From: UBA1161 sp002311745
GTDB taxonomy: Bacteria; Planctomycetota; Phycisphaerae; Tepidisphaerales; Tepidisphaeraceae
Reading direction: 5' to 3'
Assembly: GCA_050018415.1 (NCBI GenBank)
Contig: JBEKAB010000013.1
Location: 37,371-101,370, forward strand
DNA: 64,000 nucleotides
Position numbers and translations under genes: made by a program
In this document: piece by piece, positions 32,940 to 41,694 of the stretch
Position numbering within the stretch: the stretch's first letter is position 1
Layout: every line of letters starts with the position of its first letter
The notes under the pieces: model-generated
Told to the model about the DNA's origin: nothing
The model's input: the letters and a program-made list of their open reading frames with translations, nothing else
Database searches by the model: none

Positions 32940-33138
32940 CCGCCGGCGCCCCGCCCATATCGCACTGGGCTGCGACCTCCGGCAGCAGGCGCCCCTGCTT
33001 GATTTCGTGCGGATTGGCGAAGCGATGCAGCTCCGCCAGGGCAAGCCGCCCGCCGCGCAGCGTCCCCAGCACCGCCCGGCCGCTTTCCGCCCCAAAATCA
33101 AACGCCAGGAACTTGCTTTCCGCCACGATGTCCAGCAT
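32940..33138 (-). pseudogene. rhaB: Rhamnulokinase N-terminal remnant
   Basis: The minus-strand frame from 33138 begins with the first strand of rhamnulokinase: KFLAFDFGAESGRAVLG followed by LALAELHRFANP. After about 40 residues similarity ends, and the frame then runs into the convergent oligopeptidase gene; a full kinase has about 480 residues. The natural start would be a GTG four codons in. So this is a truncated relic left by deletion or rearrangement. It fits with a rhaD-like fusion gene elsewhere in the window. Confidence 0.75.
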
Positions 33139-33167
33139 GTTAGCATTCGTCGCCGCGAACCACTGTC

Positions 33168-33842
33168 ATGCACCGCACGCGCATCAAGATTTGCGGAATC
33201 TGCCGACCGCAGGATGCCCTCGCCGCCGCCTCCGCCGGCGCCGATGCCATCGGCATGGTCTTTCATCCCGCGTCGCCGCGATGCATCGGCATCGACGATG
33301 CCCGGCAAATCCTGGCCGCGCTCCCGCCGTTTGTCGCGGCGATCGGTTTGTTCGTCGACGCGGATGCCCAGGCCATCACGCACATCACCGAGCAGCTTCG
33401 CCTCTGTGCCATTCAGCTTCACGGATCAGAATCGCCCCAACTGGTCGCGCAGCTCAAACCCACGCCTGTCATCAAGGCCCTGCGCTTAGGCGACGATGCT
33501 GAGCAGACTCTTGCCCAATGGCGTGCGGCGATCACGGATATGCACTTGAGCAATCTTCGGGCGATTCTGCTGGAAACGCCGGCCGAGGTTCCCGGCGGCA
33601 GCGGCGTGCCCAACGATTGGAATGTCCTGCACCGCCTGCAACAATCGGGAAGCTTCAATGGTTTGCCCGCTCTGATTGCTGCCGGCGGCCTGACTGCCCA
33701 GAGCGTCGGCGAGGTCGTCCGCCTGCTCCGGCCGTTTGCCGTCGATGTCAGCACTGGCGTCGAATCCGCCCGCCGGGAAAAATCCCCTCAAAAAATCCTG
33801 GACTTCATCCGCGCCGTTTGCGCCGCCGATGCTGGGGGTTAG
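33168..33842 (+). CDS. trpF: Phosphoribosylanthranilate isomerase
   Basis: 224-residue TIM-barrel enzyme of tryptophan synthesis that converts N-(5-phosphoribosyl)anthranilate to the CdRP ketose. The catalytic Cys is in KICGI, the general acid Asp in GLFVD, with QLHGSE, the phosphate loops AAGGL and DVSTGVES. No other trp gene is adjacent, so it is separated from the rest of the pathway. Ends 3 nt before the stop of a convergent gene. Confidence 0.96.
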   Translation: MHRTRIKICGICRPQDALAAASAGADAIGMVFHPASPRCIGIDDARQILAALPPFVAAIGLFVDADAQAITHITEQLRLCAIQLHGSESPQLVAQLKPTPVIKALRLGDDAEQTLAQWRAAITDMHLSNLRAILLETPAEVPGGSGVPNDWNVLHRLQQSGSFNGLPALIAAGGLTAQSVGEVVRLLRPFAVDVSTGVESARREKSPQKILDFIRAVCAADAGG

Positions 33843-33845
33843 AGA

Positions 33846-35012
33846 TCACGACGCCAACGCCTTCATCTCGCGGTACAGATCGGCCTTGCCCTCAAAGCCG
33901 ATGCCGACCAACTCCGGTAACGTGATGAAACCGCTCTCGACGTTCACGCCGTCGGGGAATCCGCCGTAGGGTTGGAACAGGTCCGGATACGATTCGTTGC
34001 CCCCCAGGCCCAAGCCCGCGGCGATGTTCAGGGACATCTGGTGTCCGCCGTGCGGAATGCAACGCGACGGCGACCAGCCGTGCTCCCGCAGCATCGCCAG
34101 GGTCCGCAGATATTCCACCAAGCCGTAGCTGAGGGCGCAATCGAATTGCAGCCAGTCGATCTCCGGCCGCATGCCGCCGTAGCGGATCAGGTTCCGCACG
34201 TCCTGCATGGAAAACAAATTCTCCCCCGTCGCCATGGGGCCGGGATAGTGCCTGGCCAACTCCGTCTGCAACACATAATCCAGCGGATCGCCGGCTTCTT
34301 CGTACCAAAACAGGTTGTAGCTCGACAGCGCGTCGCCATACTCGATGGCCGTCTGGAGATCGAATCGGCCGTTGGCATCCACCGCCAACCGTTGGTCCGG
34401 GCCCAGAACGCTCAGCACCGCCTCGATACGCCGCACGTCTTCCTCCAGCGGCGCCCCGCCGATTTTCATCTTCACCACGCTGTAGCCGCGGTCCGTGTAC
34501 GATTTCATCTCGCGCTTCAGCGTTTCGGTGTCCTTGCCCGGGTAGTAATATCCGCCAGCGGCATAGACGAAGATGCGCTTGTTGACCTTCCCGTCGCCGT
34601 ATCGCTCGGCCAGAAGCCGAAAAAGCGGCTTACCGGCGATCTTGGCCACCGCATCCCACAGGGCCATGTCGATGGTGCCGACCGCCACCGATCGCTCGCC
34701 GTGCCCGCCGGGCTTCTCGTTGCTCATCATGCATTTCCAGATCTTGTGCGGATCGAGATTCCCGCCGGCATCTTCCAGCAGGGCTTGGGGCTTGGCCTCC
34801 ATAATCCGCGGCACGAACCGTTCGCGGATCAAGCTGCCCTGCCCATAGCGCCCGTTGGAATTGAATCCGTAGCCGACGACGCGTTGGCCTTCGCGCATCA
34901 CATCCGTCACCACGGCCACCAGGCTCAGCGTCATCCTGGAAAAATCGATGTACGCGTTGCGGATGGCCGATTGAATGGGCTTGGTGACTTCACGAATCTC
35001 GATGATTTTCAC
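33846..35012 (-). CDS. Mandelate racemase/muconate lactonizing family enzyme, D-tartrate dehydratase-like
   Basis: 388-residue enolase-superfamily enzyme. It resembles D-tartrate dehydratase: N-terminal capping EIREVTKPI, GYGFNSNGRYGQG, catalytic Lys in VKMKIGG, metal ligands Asp in VDANGRFD, Glu in EEAGDP and Glu in ATGENLFS, and the general base His in IPHGGHQM. It would dehydrate D-tartrate or a related sugar diacid. Length matches. No transporter or partner gene is adjacent. Specificity is inferred from memory of the family and needs a tree. Confidence 0.85.
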   Translation of the reverse strand: MKIIEIREVTKPIQSAIRNAYIDFSRMTLSLVAVVTDVMREGQRVVGYGFNSNGRYGQGSLIRERFVPRIMEAKPQALLEDAGGNLDPHKIWKCMMSNEKPGGHGERSVAVGTIDMALWDAVAKIAGKPLFRLLAERYGDGKVNKRIFVYAAGGYYYPGKDTETLKREMKSYTDRGYSVVKMKIGGAPLEEDVRRIEAVLSVLGPDQRLAVDANGRFDLQTAIEYGDALSSYNLFWYEEAGDPLDYVLQTELARHYPGPMATGENLFSMQDVRNLIRYGGMRPEIDWLQFDCALSYGLVEYLRTLAMLREHGWSPSRCIPHGGHQMSLNIAAGLGLGGNESYPDLFQPYGGFPDGVNVESGFITLPELVGIGFEGKADLYREMKALAS

Positions 35013-35137
35013 GCGAACTCCTGATCAGGGCCCGAAAACCTGATCTTACCCGCGATCAGTGGCTTGCGGTATTTAGCGGCGGTGCGTAGCCCCGCGGGTT
35101 CTCGCTCCCCCCTCGCCCCGGTATTCCTCGACTGGCC

Positions 35138-35306
35138 CTCCACTTTCTCCTTTCTCCCGCTCTCCTTTCTCGCGCAGCGCGGCACAGATAAATTCTATGG
35201 CAATCAGTGATGGCCCACGATCCGTTTTGTAATAGCCGCGGGCGGCAGCCCGCGGACCCCGTGCCAAAAAACACCCGTTGAACCGCCAAGCTCGGCCCGC
35301 AAGTCG
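35138..35306 (-). repeat. Composite dispersed repeat, copy R1
   Basis: This stretch is nearly identical, in inverted orientation, to 41824-41994 (about 170 bp, high identity with small indels). It contains the 29-bp REP-like core at 35230-35258 (GGTCCGCGGGCTGCCGCCCG... read on the minus strand). Two copies 6.7 kb apart in opposite orientation could recombine to invert the segment between them. Confidence 0.85.
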
Positions 35307-35420
35307 AATCGCATGCCCCGATCTGCGCCCTCCAATTCGGCATCCCCCGAAAAGGATTTGCAGCCACAGGCCGCCCCTCAACCGTCCTTCACAGCCCCGC
35401 TTGTCCGACCTCTGCATGAC

Positions 35421-35480
35421 CTCAGCGCCGCTTCCCCCTCTCCCCGTCTGTGGTGAGCCCGTCGAACCGCGCCCCGGCAT
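35421..35480 (-). repeat. GTCGAACC-type sub-repeat, copy 1
   Basis: Inverted match to 42005-42064 over about 60 bp. It includes GGTTCGACGGGCTCACCAC on the minus strand, close to a widely dispersed hairpin-forming intergenic motif that I recall from many bacterial genomes. Confidence 0.75.
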
Positions 35481-35586
35481 CCAGAACTGAAACGCGTCTC
35501 CTTTCCACTTTCTACCTTCTCGCGCAGCGTCGCCACGGATTAAATTGCGGATGATCACAGATAAATTTTCTGTTAATCGTGACGGC

Positions 35587-36620
35587 CCTGCTCTGTCTCT
35601 ACCCCGTCGAAGTTCGGCGCTTGTTAGGTAGCGCGGTGTCCGTCGTGTTGATACAAGATGCAGGATGTTGACCTGCAAATCGCCACGGAAGGTGATGCGA
35701 GTCGCTTATGAGCTGGCCAAGCGTTGTTTGCGCGACCACTCCAGCAAGTTCAGCCACAAGGATTTCACGCAGCCGCAGTTGTTCGCCTGCTTGGTGGTGC
35801 GTGAGCATCAGAAGCAGACCTATCGCGGCATTGAGGCCGTGTTGCGCGACAGCCCGCACTGGTGCAGGCAGATCGGCATGAAACGCGTGCCCGACCACAA
35901 CACGCTCTGCCGCGCGTTTCACGCGTTGCTGGGTGAATCACGCGTCGGCCGGCTGATGGATCGGCTGACGCGATGGATGCCGCTGGGCAAAGCCCTGGGC
36001 ATCACCTGCGCCATCGACTCGACGCTTTACGACACGCATCACCGCTCAAGACATTACGAACAGCGGTGCCGTCATTACCGCACGCGCGACAAGATCGCCG
36101 CCAATTCCAGGCGTTCCCGCTCGGCGCGACGCACGCCCAAGCTGAGTCTGAGCGTCGATACTCGTTGTCACATCATCCTGGCCGCCCATGCACGCACGGG
36201 GATGGGGTCCGATGCTCGGGACTTTCTTCCGCTGCTGCGCCAGTCCGTACGTCGCCGTCCGCAGATCAAGACAGTGCTGGCCGATGCCGGTTATGATTCG
36301 CATGAGAATCATGAAGTCGCGCGCCGTGAATTGAACGTTCGATCACTGATCAAGACCGGCGTCGGACGACCCAGTGCCAAGCCACTCGTTTCGTGGTACC
36401 GTCGCAGGATGCAAAAGAAGCTGAGCGGATCGCAGAAGGGCAAGCCGTACGGCCAGCGTTCGCAGGCCGAAACGGTGAACAGCATGATGAAGCGGAATTT
36501 AGGCGATCATCTGCGTGCGCGAACTCCCGAAGGCCGCCGCAAGGAACAGATGCTGCGGGTGTTGACGCACAACATCTCGATCCTTTTATCGCGCCTGGAT
36601 GAGGATTGAGACAGAGCAGG
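35587..36620 (+). mobile_element. IS5-type insertion sequence
   Basis: 1034-bp element bounded by perfect 13-bp terminal inverted repeats, CCTGCTCTGTCTC at 35587-35599 and its complement at 36608-36620. One transposase gene. The right repeat overlaps the transposase stop codon. No clear target duplication was seen next to the repeats. The structure is complete, so it may be active or recently acquired. Confidence 0.85.
35665..36609 (+). CDS. IS5-family DDE transposase
   Basis: 314 residues. The catalytic triad is visible as Asp in CAIDSTLYD, Asp in VLADAGYDS and Glu in QRSQAETVNSMMKRN, with the typical C-terminal helix (THNISILLSRL). The N-terminal helical domain (KRCLRDHSSKFSHKDFTQPQLFACLV) fits IS5/IS1182-like transposases. 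An ATG at 35695, with GGAAGGTG upstream, is an equally good start and would remove ten residues. Intact, no frameshift. Confidence 0.9.
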   Translation: MLTCKSPRKVMRVAYELAKRCLRDHSSKFSHKDFTQPQLFACLVVREHQKQTYRGIEAVLRDSPHWCRQIGMKRVPDHNTLCRAFHALLGESRVGRLMDRLTRWMPLGKALGITCAIDSTLYDTHHRSRHYEQRCRHYRTRDKIAANSRRSRSARRTPKLSLSVDTRCHIILAAHARTGMGSDARDFLPLLRQSVRRRPQIKTVLADAGYDSHENHEVARRELNVRSLIKTGVGRPSAKPLVSWYRRRMQKKLSGSQKGKPYGQRSQAETVNSMMKRNLGDHLRARTPEGRRKEQMLRVLTHNISILLSRLDED

Positions 36621-36857
36621 TGCGAACCCGTTTCACCTCCCCCGTTTCACCTCCCGTTCCGAGCGCCCGGGCATGCATAATGTCGTTATTTCAACAAGCT
36701 TGGTTTTCCGCCGGCAAGCCCCTGCTGCGCAAGGCGATACGCTGCGATCATCAATGTGCCAAGATAATCTGGGGGGCTTTAAGCTGACCGCTTGCATGAC
36801 ACAATCAAATTGCTCTGCGATCTCGGCGTGCTCCGCGGTGCAAATGAATTTTCCGGG
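36621..36857. other. Gap downstream of the IS element
   Basis: No gene. It contains a 12-bp direct repeat (GTTTCACCTCCC, twice, at about 36630-36655) and copy b of the dispersed repeat (36655-36699). Confidence 0.6.
36655..36699. repeat. Dispersed 41-45 bp repeat, copy b
   Basis: Matches 12202-12242, with an extra 4 nt (GCAT-like) in the middle. Lies 35 bp outside the right end of the IS5-type element. Confidence 0.7.
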
Positions 36858-37550
36858 TTAAGAGCGGCTGCGCATCTCGATGGCGTATTGCAGCAACTCG
36901 TTGTTCGTCTTCAAATTCAGCTTCTGCTTGATGTGCTCCTTGTGAGCATCCACCGTCTTGGGGCTCAGAAAGAGAGTGTCGGCGATGGACTTGACGCCCA
37001 GGCCCTGGCCGATGAGGCGGAAGACTTCCAGCTCGCGGTCCGTCAGGCGGTCCAGCGGCGAGCGCTCGGCACTGTCCTTGGCCCCGCGAAGTGAACGCAG
37101 GAGCTTGGCGGCCATCTTGTCGCTGAGCCAGGTGTCGCCGGCCAGCGTTTGGCGGATGGCGGCCATCACCTGCTCCTGCGGCTCCTGCTTCATCACGTAA
37201 CCGCTGGCGCCCGCGCGCAGGGCCCGTTCGGCATAGAGGGACTCATCGTGCATGGAGACGATCAGGATGGGCAGACGCGGATACAGATCGTGGAGCTGCT
37301 TGCACAGTTCCAATCCGTCGCCGCCGGCCAGAGTCAGGTCCAGGGCCACCAAGTCGGGGACGAGGGACGCGGCCAGTTCCAGGGCCTGCGGTGGGCTGTC
37401 GGCTTCGCCGCAGACCATCAGATCGTTCTGGTCGTTGATCAGACGCCCCAATCCCTCGCGAAGCACGGGATGGTCATCCACCAGGAGGACCTTTTTCTTG
37501 CCGACGGCGGAGTCTGCGGCGGATGGATCAGCGGATGTTTTGGCGACCAT
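36858..37550 (-). CDS. NarL/FixJ-type response regulator
   Basis: 230 residues. Receiver domain 18-140: DDHP acidic pair, phosphoacceptor Asp71 in LVALDLTL, Ser/Thr and Lys (MKQ) at the expected places. LuxR-type HTH at about 165-228 (LTDRELEVFRLIGQG, ADTLFLSPKTVDAHKEHI). It lies 21 nt downstream of a cognate histidine kinase gene, so they form a two-component pair. The kinase's haem-PAS suggests oxygen- or redox-linked control of target promoters. Confidence 0.95.
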   Translation of the reverse strand: MVAKTSADPSAADSAVGKKKVLLVDDHPVLREGLGRLINDQNDLMVCGEADSPPQALELAASLVPDLVALDLTLAGGDGLELCKQLHDLYPRLPILIVSMHDESLYAERALRAGASGYVMKQEPQEQVMAAIRQTLAGDTWLSDKMAAKLLRSLRGAKDSAERSPLDRLTDRELEVFRLIGQGLGVKSIADTLFLSPKTVDAHKEHIKQKLNLKTNNELLQYAIEMRSRS

Positions 37551-37571
37551 GCACAGGCCCTTCCCGCCAGT

Positions 37572-38987
37572 CTAGTCCGGACTGGCGAAAGAAACCACGA
37601 TTCGGGTTCCGGCGGTGGGGCCGGGTCCGATGTCCAGCGAGCCGCCGATCAGCGCGGCCCTGTATTGCATGATATGCAGCCCCAAGCCCTTTGACTGCCC
37701 CGCAGTGGAAACCGGCGGGGTGAATCCACTGCCGTCATCGTCGATCTGGAGAGTCACCTGTTTGCCGCTGCGGGACAGCGTGATGGTGATGTTGCGCGCC
37801 CTGCCGTGCTTGATGGCGTTGTGCACGGCCTCCTGGGCGATGCGGTAGAGGTGAATGGCCGCCGTGTTGTCGCGCAAAAGCACGGGATCGTCGAAGTGGG
37901 CGCGGCAGCGGATTCTAAACACCTCCTGCACACTGGCGGCCAATTCATTAAGGGCGAACATGAGGCCGCTGGATTTGAGTTCGACCGGGTGCAGCCCGCG
38001 GGCCAGGCCGCGGGCCTGGCCGATGGCCTGGGCCACCAGGTCGGCGATCTTGCGGGCGTCGACGCTCTCTTCCAGGGCCTTGGCGGCCAGGCGGTTTTCC
38101 AACGACTTGCTCAAGAACCCAATGCCGGCCAGTTGCTGGCCCAGGCCGTCGTGCAGGTCCTGCCCGATGCGGCGGCGTTCACGGTCGCTGATTTCCAGGA
38201 GTTGGCGTTCCAGGCGTTTTTGGTCGCTGAGGTCGCGGATGATGCCGGTGAACAGCCGCCGCGGCGGAGGGCTGGCCATTCCCGCGCCCGGGCGGTCGGC
38301 TAGGCGCACTTCGCTGACGGCCAAGTACATGGGGAAGAGCGAGCCGTCGCGGCGCCGGCCGGAGACTTCGCGGCCGATGCCGATGATCTTGGCCTGCCCG
38401 GTGGTCAGGTAATTGGCCAGGTAAGTATCGTGCTGGGTGCGATAAGGCTCGGGCATGAGGATGTTGACGTTTTGCCCGATGACTTCGGAACTGGAGTATC
38501 CGAAGAGGCGCTGAGCGGCGGGGTTGAAGGACTCGATGATGCCGCGCTGGTTGATGGTGACGATGCCATCCACGGTGGTGCTGAGAATCGCCGCGTAGCG
38601 GGAGTCGATATCGTTCAGGGCGGCTGCATCCCCCGCGGCGTGAACCAGGGCCACGGCGCTGATGGACTGCCCGGGTGAAGCGGGCAGGGGGTGGGCACAG
38701 TCGTAGACGCGGCGAGTCTGGCCGGCGGCGGTGACGATTCGCAGCTCGCAGGAGTGTTCTTTTCCGGCCCGCAGAGCGTCGGGGCGGTCGGCCATCAGCG
38801 GGCGGTCGTCGGGATGGATGATGCTGTCCCAGCCCCGACCGGCCCAGTCCTGGAAGGTGTATCCCGTGAAGCGGGCAAAGGAGTCCGAACACCAGTCGCA
38901 ACCGATGACCCCGTCGCTGCCCAGGCGCAGGCCATAGGCGTAGTGAAAAGCTTGCTTGCCCGGGGGCGGCTCGGCGCTGCGGGACAT
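37572..38987 (-). CDS. PAS-PAS sensor histidine kinase with FixL-like haem-binding PAS
   Basis: 471 residues, no membrane helix. PAS1 about 20-115 and PAS2 about 126-255. PAS2 follows FixL closely: VIGQNVNILMPEPYR, then His186 in QHDTY (position of the FixL haem His) and Arg206 in IIGIGR (the O2-interacting Arg of FixL). HisKA_3 phosphoacceptor His279 in DLHDGLGQQL, then HATPase with NAIKHGRA and GLGLHIM. It would autophosphorylate and pass phosphate to the NarL-type partner. I start at 38987 (MSRSAEPPPG); an upstream frame to 39086 exists without support. Confidence 0.9.
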   Translation of the reverse strand: MSRSAEPPPGKQAFHYAYGLRLGSDGVIGCDWCSDSFARFTGYTFQDWAGRGWDSIIHPDDRPLMADRPDALRAGKEHSCELRIVTAAGQTRRVYDCAHPLPASPGQSISAVALVHAAGDAAALNDIDSRYAAILSTTVDGIVTINQRGIIESFNPAAQRLFGYSSSEVIGQNVNILMPEPYRTQHDTYLANYLTTGQAKIIGIGREVSGRRRDGSLFPMYLAVSEVRLADRPGAGMASPPPRRLFTGIIRDLSDQKRLERQLLEISDRERRRIGQDLHDGLGQQLAGIGFLSKSLENRLAAKALEESVDARKIADLVAQAIGQARGLARGLHPVELKSSGLMFALNELAASVQEVFRIRCRAHFDDPVLLRDNTAAIHLYRIAQEAVHNAIKHGRARNITITLSRSGKQVTLQIDDDGSGFTPPVSTAGQSKGLGLHIMQYRAALIGGSLDIGPGPTAGTRIVVSFASPD

Positions 38988-39161
38988 CGGTGTGATTGTA
39001 AGCTCCGTCGCCACAAGGAACGAGTGGGATAGTCGGGGAAAGCCCCTAGAGCAAAAAACGTGACTTAACCGATGGGCGGGGTCCAATCAGCGGTCGATAA
39101 TTCGCGCCGTAGGCTTCAGAATCCGCGCGGGGTGTGCGCCCTGCCCTGGTTTGGGAATAGG

Positions 39162-40970
39162 ATGACCGCTTTTGCCGCAAAAGCTTCGGCCAAGACAGGG
39201 ATCGCCCGTTTTGCGTCACAGGAGATGTCCCCGCTGGTGCGGGAGTGGATCGAGCAGTGCGCCGCTCTGTGCCAGCCGCAGGAGATCCACGTTTGCGACG
39301 GCAGCGCGGCCCAGCGCAAGCAGCTTCTGGACCGCGCCGTCGCCGAGGGGGTGTTGATCCCGCTCAGCCAGGAAAAACTTCCCGGCTGTTACCTGCACCG
39401 CAGCCATCCCAACGACGCGGCATGCACGGAGGAGTCGACGTTCATTGGCATGCCCAGCGAGCAGATGGCCGGCCCCAGCAACCGCTGGATGGAAGCGACA
39501 GCGGCGAAGGAGAAACTCACCGAGCTGTTCCAGGGCTGCATGAAGGGGCGGACGATGTACGTCGTGCCGTTCGTGATGGGCCCGATCGGCTGCCCGCTGG
39601 CCAAGGTGGGCATCCAACTGACCGACTCGCTGTACGTCGCGGTGAGCATGGGGATCCTGACGCGAATGGGCAGCGTCGCGTGGAAGCCATTGGGCGACGG
39701 CGAGCCATTCACGCGGTGTCTGCACAGTCTCGGCGATGGCGAGGGGCAGCGCCGCTGCGTCTGCCATTGGCCGCTGGACAACACCATCTGGTCGTTCGGA
39801 TCGGGCTACGGGGGCAATGCCCTGTTGAGCAAGGAAGCTCTGGGGTTGCGCATCGCCAGCTTCCTGGGAAGCCAGGAAGGCTGGTTGGCCGAGCACATGC
39901 TGATCGCAGGGGTGACGATTTTGGGTCACAAGGACTACGTGGCGGCGGCGTTTCCGTCCACGTGCGGGAAAACGAACTTTGCCATGCTGGTTCCACCCGA
40001 GCGATACCGAAAAGCCGGGTGGAAGGTTACCACTGTCGGGGACGACATCGCTTGGATGTGGGTGGACGAGGAGACGGGGAAGCTTCGAGCCATCAATCCG
40101 GAGTCGGGGTATTTCGGTGTTCTGCCGGGGACCAACTGGCAGAGCAACCCCAACGCCATGGAGACGATGTCGCGCAATTCAATTTACACCAACGTCGCGT
40201 TATTGCCCGACGGCGACGTGTGGTGGGAGGGGAAAACCGCCGAGCCGCCCAAAGAGGCGATCGACTGGATGGGCAAGGCGTGGACGCCGGGTTGCGGGCG
40301 TCCTGCGGCGCATCCCAATGGCCGGTTTACCGCCCCCATGGCGAATAACCCGGTCTTGGACCCTGCCGCGGACGATCCCAAGGGCGTTGCGATTTCCGCG
40401 ATCATCTTCGGCGGCCGGCGGAGCAAAACGGTGCCTCTGGTCTATCAGGCGTTCAACTGGATGCACGGGGTGTACATCGGGGCGACGCTGGGGAGCGAGA
40501 CGGCGGCTGCGTCCGCCCAGGACGCGGGCGTGGTGCACCGCGATCCGATGGCCATGCTGCCGTTCGTCGGCTACAACATCGGCGAATACCTCATCCACTG
40601 GTTCCGCATGCGCAAGAAGTTGCGCGATTGCCCGCGCATCTTTCACGTCAATTGGTTCCGCACCAACGAGCAGGGCAAATTCATCTGGCCGGGCTTCGCC
40701 GAGAACATCCGGATATTGCGCTGGATTCTGGACCGTTGCCACGGCCGGGCCTACGGCGTGGAGACGCCGCTGGGGTGGATGCCGCGCGTCGAGGACATCG
40801 ACTTGGGCGGCCTGGACCTGCTGCGCGAAGAACTGGTGGCGGTGCAGCACGTGGACTTGGAGGCATTCAAGAGCGAGATCGTCGGGCAGGAGGAGTTGTT
40901 CCTCAAACTGGCGGAAGATTTGCCCAAGGAGATGATTTTTCAGCGTGAACTTCTGATCAGCCGGCTGTGA
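39162..40970 (+). CDS. pckG: Phosphoenolpyruvate carboxykinase (GTP)
   Basis: 602 residues. Converts oxaloacetate and GTP to PEP, the first gluconeogenic step. Family marks: MYVVPFVMGPIGCPLAKVGIQLTDS, P-loop AAFPSTCGKTN, kinase-1a-like GDDIAWM, GTNWQSNPNAM, and the GTP-specific C-terminal FHVNWFRTNEQGKFIWPGF. Start at 39162 gives the normal N-terminus; the frame upstream (39072) overlaps the histidine-kinase region. A HypB-like GTPase gene starts 22 nt after the stop. Confidence 0.96.
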   Translation: MTAFAAKASAKTGIARFASQEMSPLVREWIEQCAALCQPQEIHVCDGSAAQRKQLLDRAVAEGVLIPLSQEKLPGCYLHRSHPNDAACTEESTFIGMPSEQMAGPSNRWMEATAAKEKLTELFQGCMKGRTMYVVPFVMGPIGCPLAKVGIQLTDSLYVAVSMGILTRMGSVAWKPLGDGEPFTRCLHSLGDGEGQRRCVCHWPLDNTIWSFGSGYGGNALLSKEALGLRIASFLGSQEGWLAEHMLIAGVTILGHKDYVAAAFPSTCGKTNFAMLVPPERYRKAGWKVTTVGDDIAWMWVDEETGKLRAINPESGYFGVLPGTNWQSNPNAMETMSRNSIYTNVALLPDGDVWWEGKTAEPPKEAIDWMGKAWTPGCGRPAAHPNGRFTAPMANNPVLDPAADDPKGVAISAIIFGGRRSKTVPLVYQAFNWMHGVYIGATLGSETAAASAQDAGVVHRDPMAMLPFVGYNIGEYLIHWFRMRKKLRDCPRIFHVNWFRTNEQGKFIWPGFAENIRILRWILDRCHGRAYGVETPLGWMPRVEDIDLGGLDLLREELVAVQHVDLEAFKSEIVGQEELFLKLAEDLPKEMIFQRELLISRL

Positions 40971-40992
40971 AATGCTCCCCAAGGAGCGGACG

Positions 40993-41682
40993 ATGAGTGC
41001 AGCGCCATTATCCTCGCGGTTTGAGTTGAATTCGCAGATGGCGGCGGCGAACCGGGCCGCGTTTGCCCTGGACGGGGTGACGGTGGTGAGCTTGGTGGGG
41101 TCGTCGGGATCGGGCAAGACCTCGATCATCGAGGCCGCCGTCCAGCACCTGGAGGGGCGCATGCGCCTGGCGACGGTGGTCGGTAATCCCGCCGCCAGCC
41201 GCGACGCCGAGCGCTTGGCCCGCCTGGGCGTCTGCGCCGTGCCGGTGCAGACCGACAACCTGGCCGCCAACGACGTGCACAACGTTCTGGCCGATTTGAA
41301 CCTGGCCCGCATGGACATGGTCTTCATCGAAACCGCGGGCATCTCACCTCTGGAGCTCGACCTGGGCCAGGACCTGCGCGTGGCGGTGTTCGGCGCCTCC
41401 GGCGGCGACGACAAGGCCGCCGAATACGCCAACCTCATCGCCGAGTCCGACCTAGTCGTGCTTTCCAAGATCGATCTGCTTCCCCACGTGACGTTCGACA
41501 TGAACGTGTTCCGCGCCGACGTGGCCAAGGCCAATCCCGCCGCTGAACTGATCACGCTGTCGGCGCGAAGCGGCGCCGGCGTCGAGGCCCTGCTGGACAG
41601 CTTGGCGCGGCACTGGGCACCGGACAAGCAATTTGGCGCCCCGCGCCGGGCGGCGGATCAGCTCGAGTGGTTTTTCGGTTAA
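40993..41682 (+). CDS. HypB-like GTPase lacking the nickel-binding Cys-His
   Basis: 229-residue SIMIBI GTPase. Walker A GSSGSGKTS, FIETAGI (HypB has ENVGN-type), FDLGE-like LDLGQ, GDDKAAEY (HypB GEDKPLKY), and SKIDLLP guanine specificity. HypB proteins carry Cys-His in NTGKGCHLD between these motifs; here the same place is QTDNLAAND, so the nickel site is absent. No other hyp or hydrogenase gene is near. ATG at 40993 has AAGGAGCGG; the alternative at 40972 would add 7 residues. In an operon with pckG, so perhaps it serves another metal enzyme. Confidence 0.85.
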   Translation: MSAAPLSSRFELNSQMAAANRAAFALDGVTVVSLVGSSGSGKTSIIEAAVQHLEGRMRLATVVGNPAASRDAERLARLGVCAVPVQTDNLAANDVHNVLADLNLARMDMVFIETAGISPLELDLGQDLRVAVFGASGGDDKAAEYANLIAESDLVVLSKIDLLPHVTFDMNVFRADVAKANPAAELITLSARSGAGVEALLDSLARHWAPDKQFGAPRRAADQLEWFFG

Positions 41683-41694
41683 GATGGCGGCGCG

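Larger units (their letters stand above)
35013..35586. other. Repeat-rich gap upstream of the IS5-type element
   Basis: No gene found. It holds the composite repeat R1 (35138-35306), the GTCGAACC-type sub-repeat (35421-35480) and, at about 35497-35575, a second partial copy of the TTTCTCGCGCAGCG...CACAGATAAATT part in the same orientation. It looks like a site of repeated insertion. Confidence 0.7.

Noticed and set aside
31215..33422. 735-residue antisense frame opposite the oligopeptidase and trpF
   Set aside because: Shadow of two well-supported genes; no recognisable domain. Only the rhamnulokinase relic, in a different minus-strand frame, is real.
35587..36620. Larger composite transposon around the IS5-type element
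   Set aside because: Only one IS copy is present. The flanking repeats are the dispersed composite repeat, not IS copies in a transposon arrangement.
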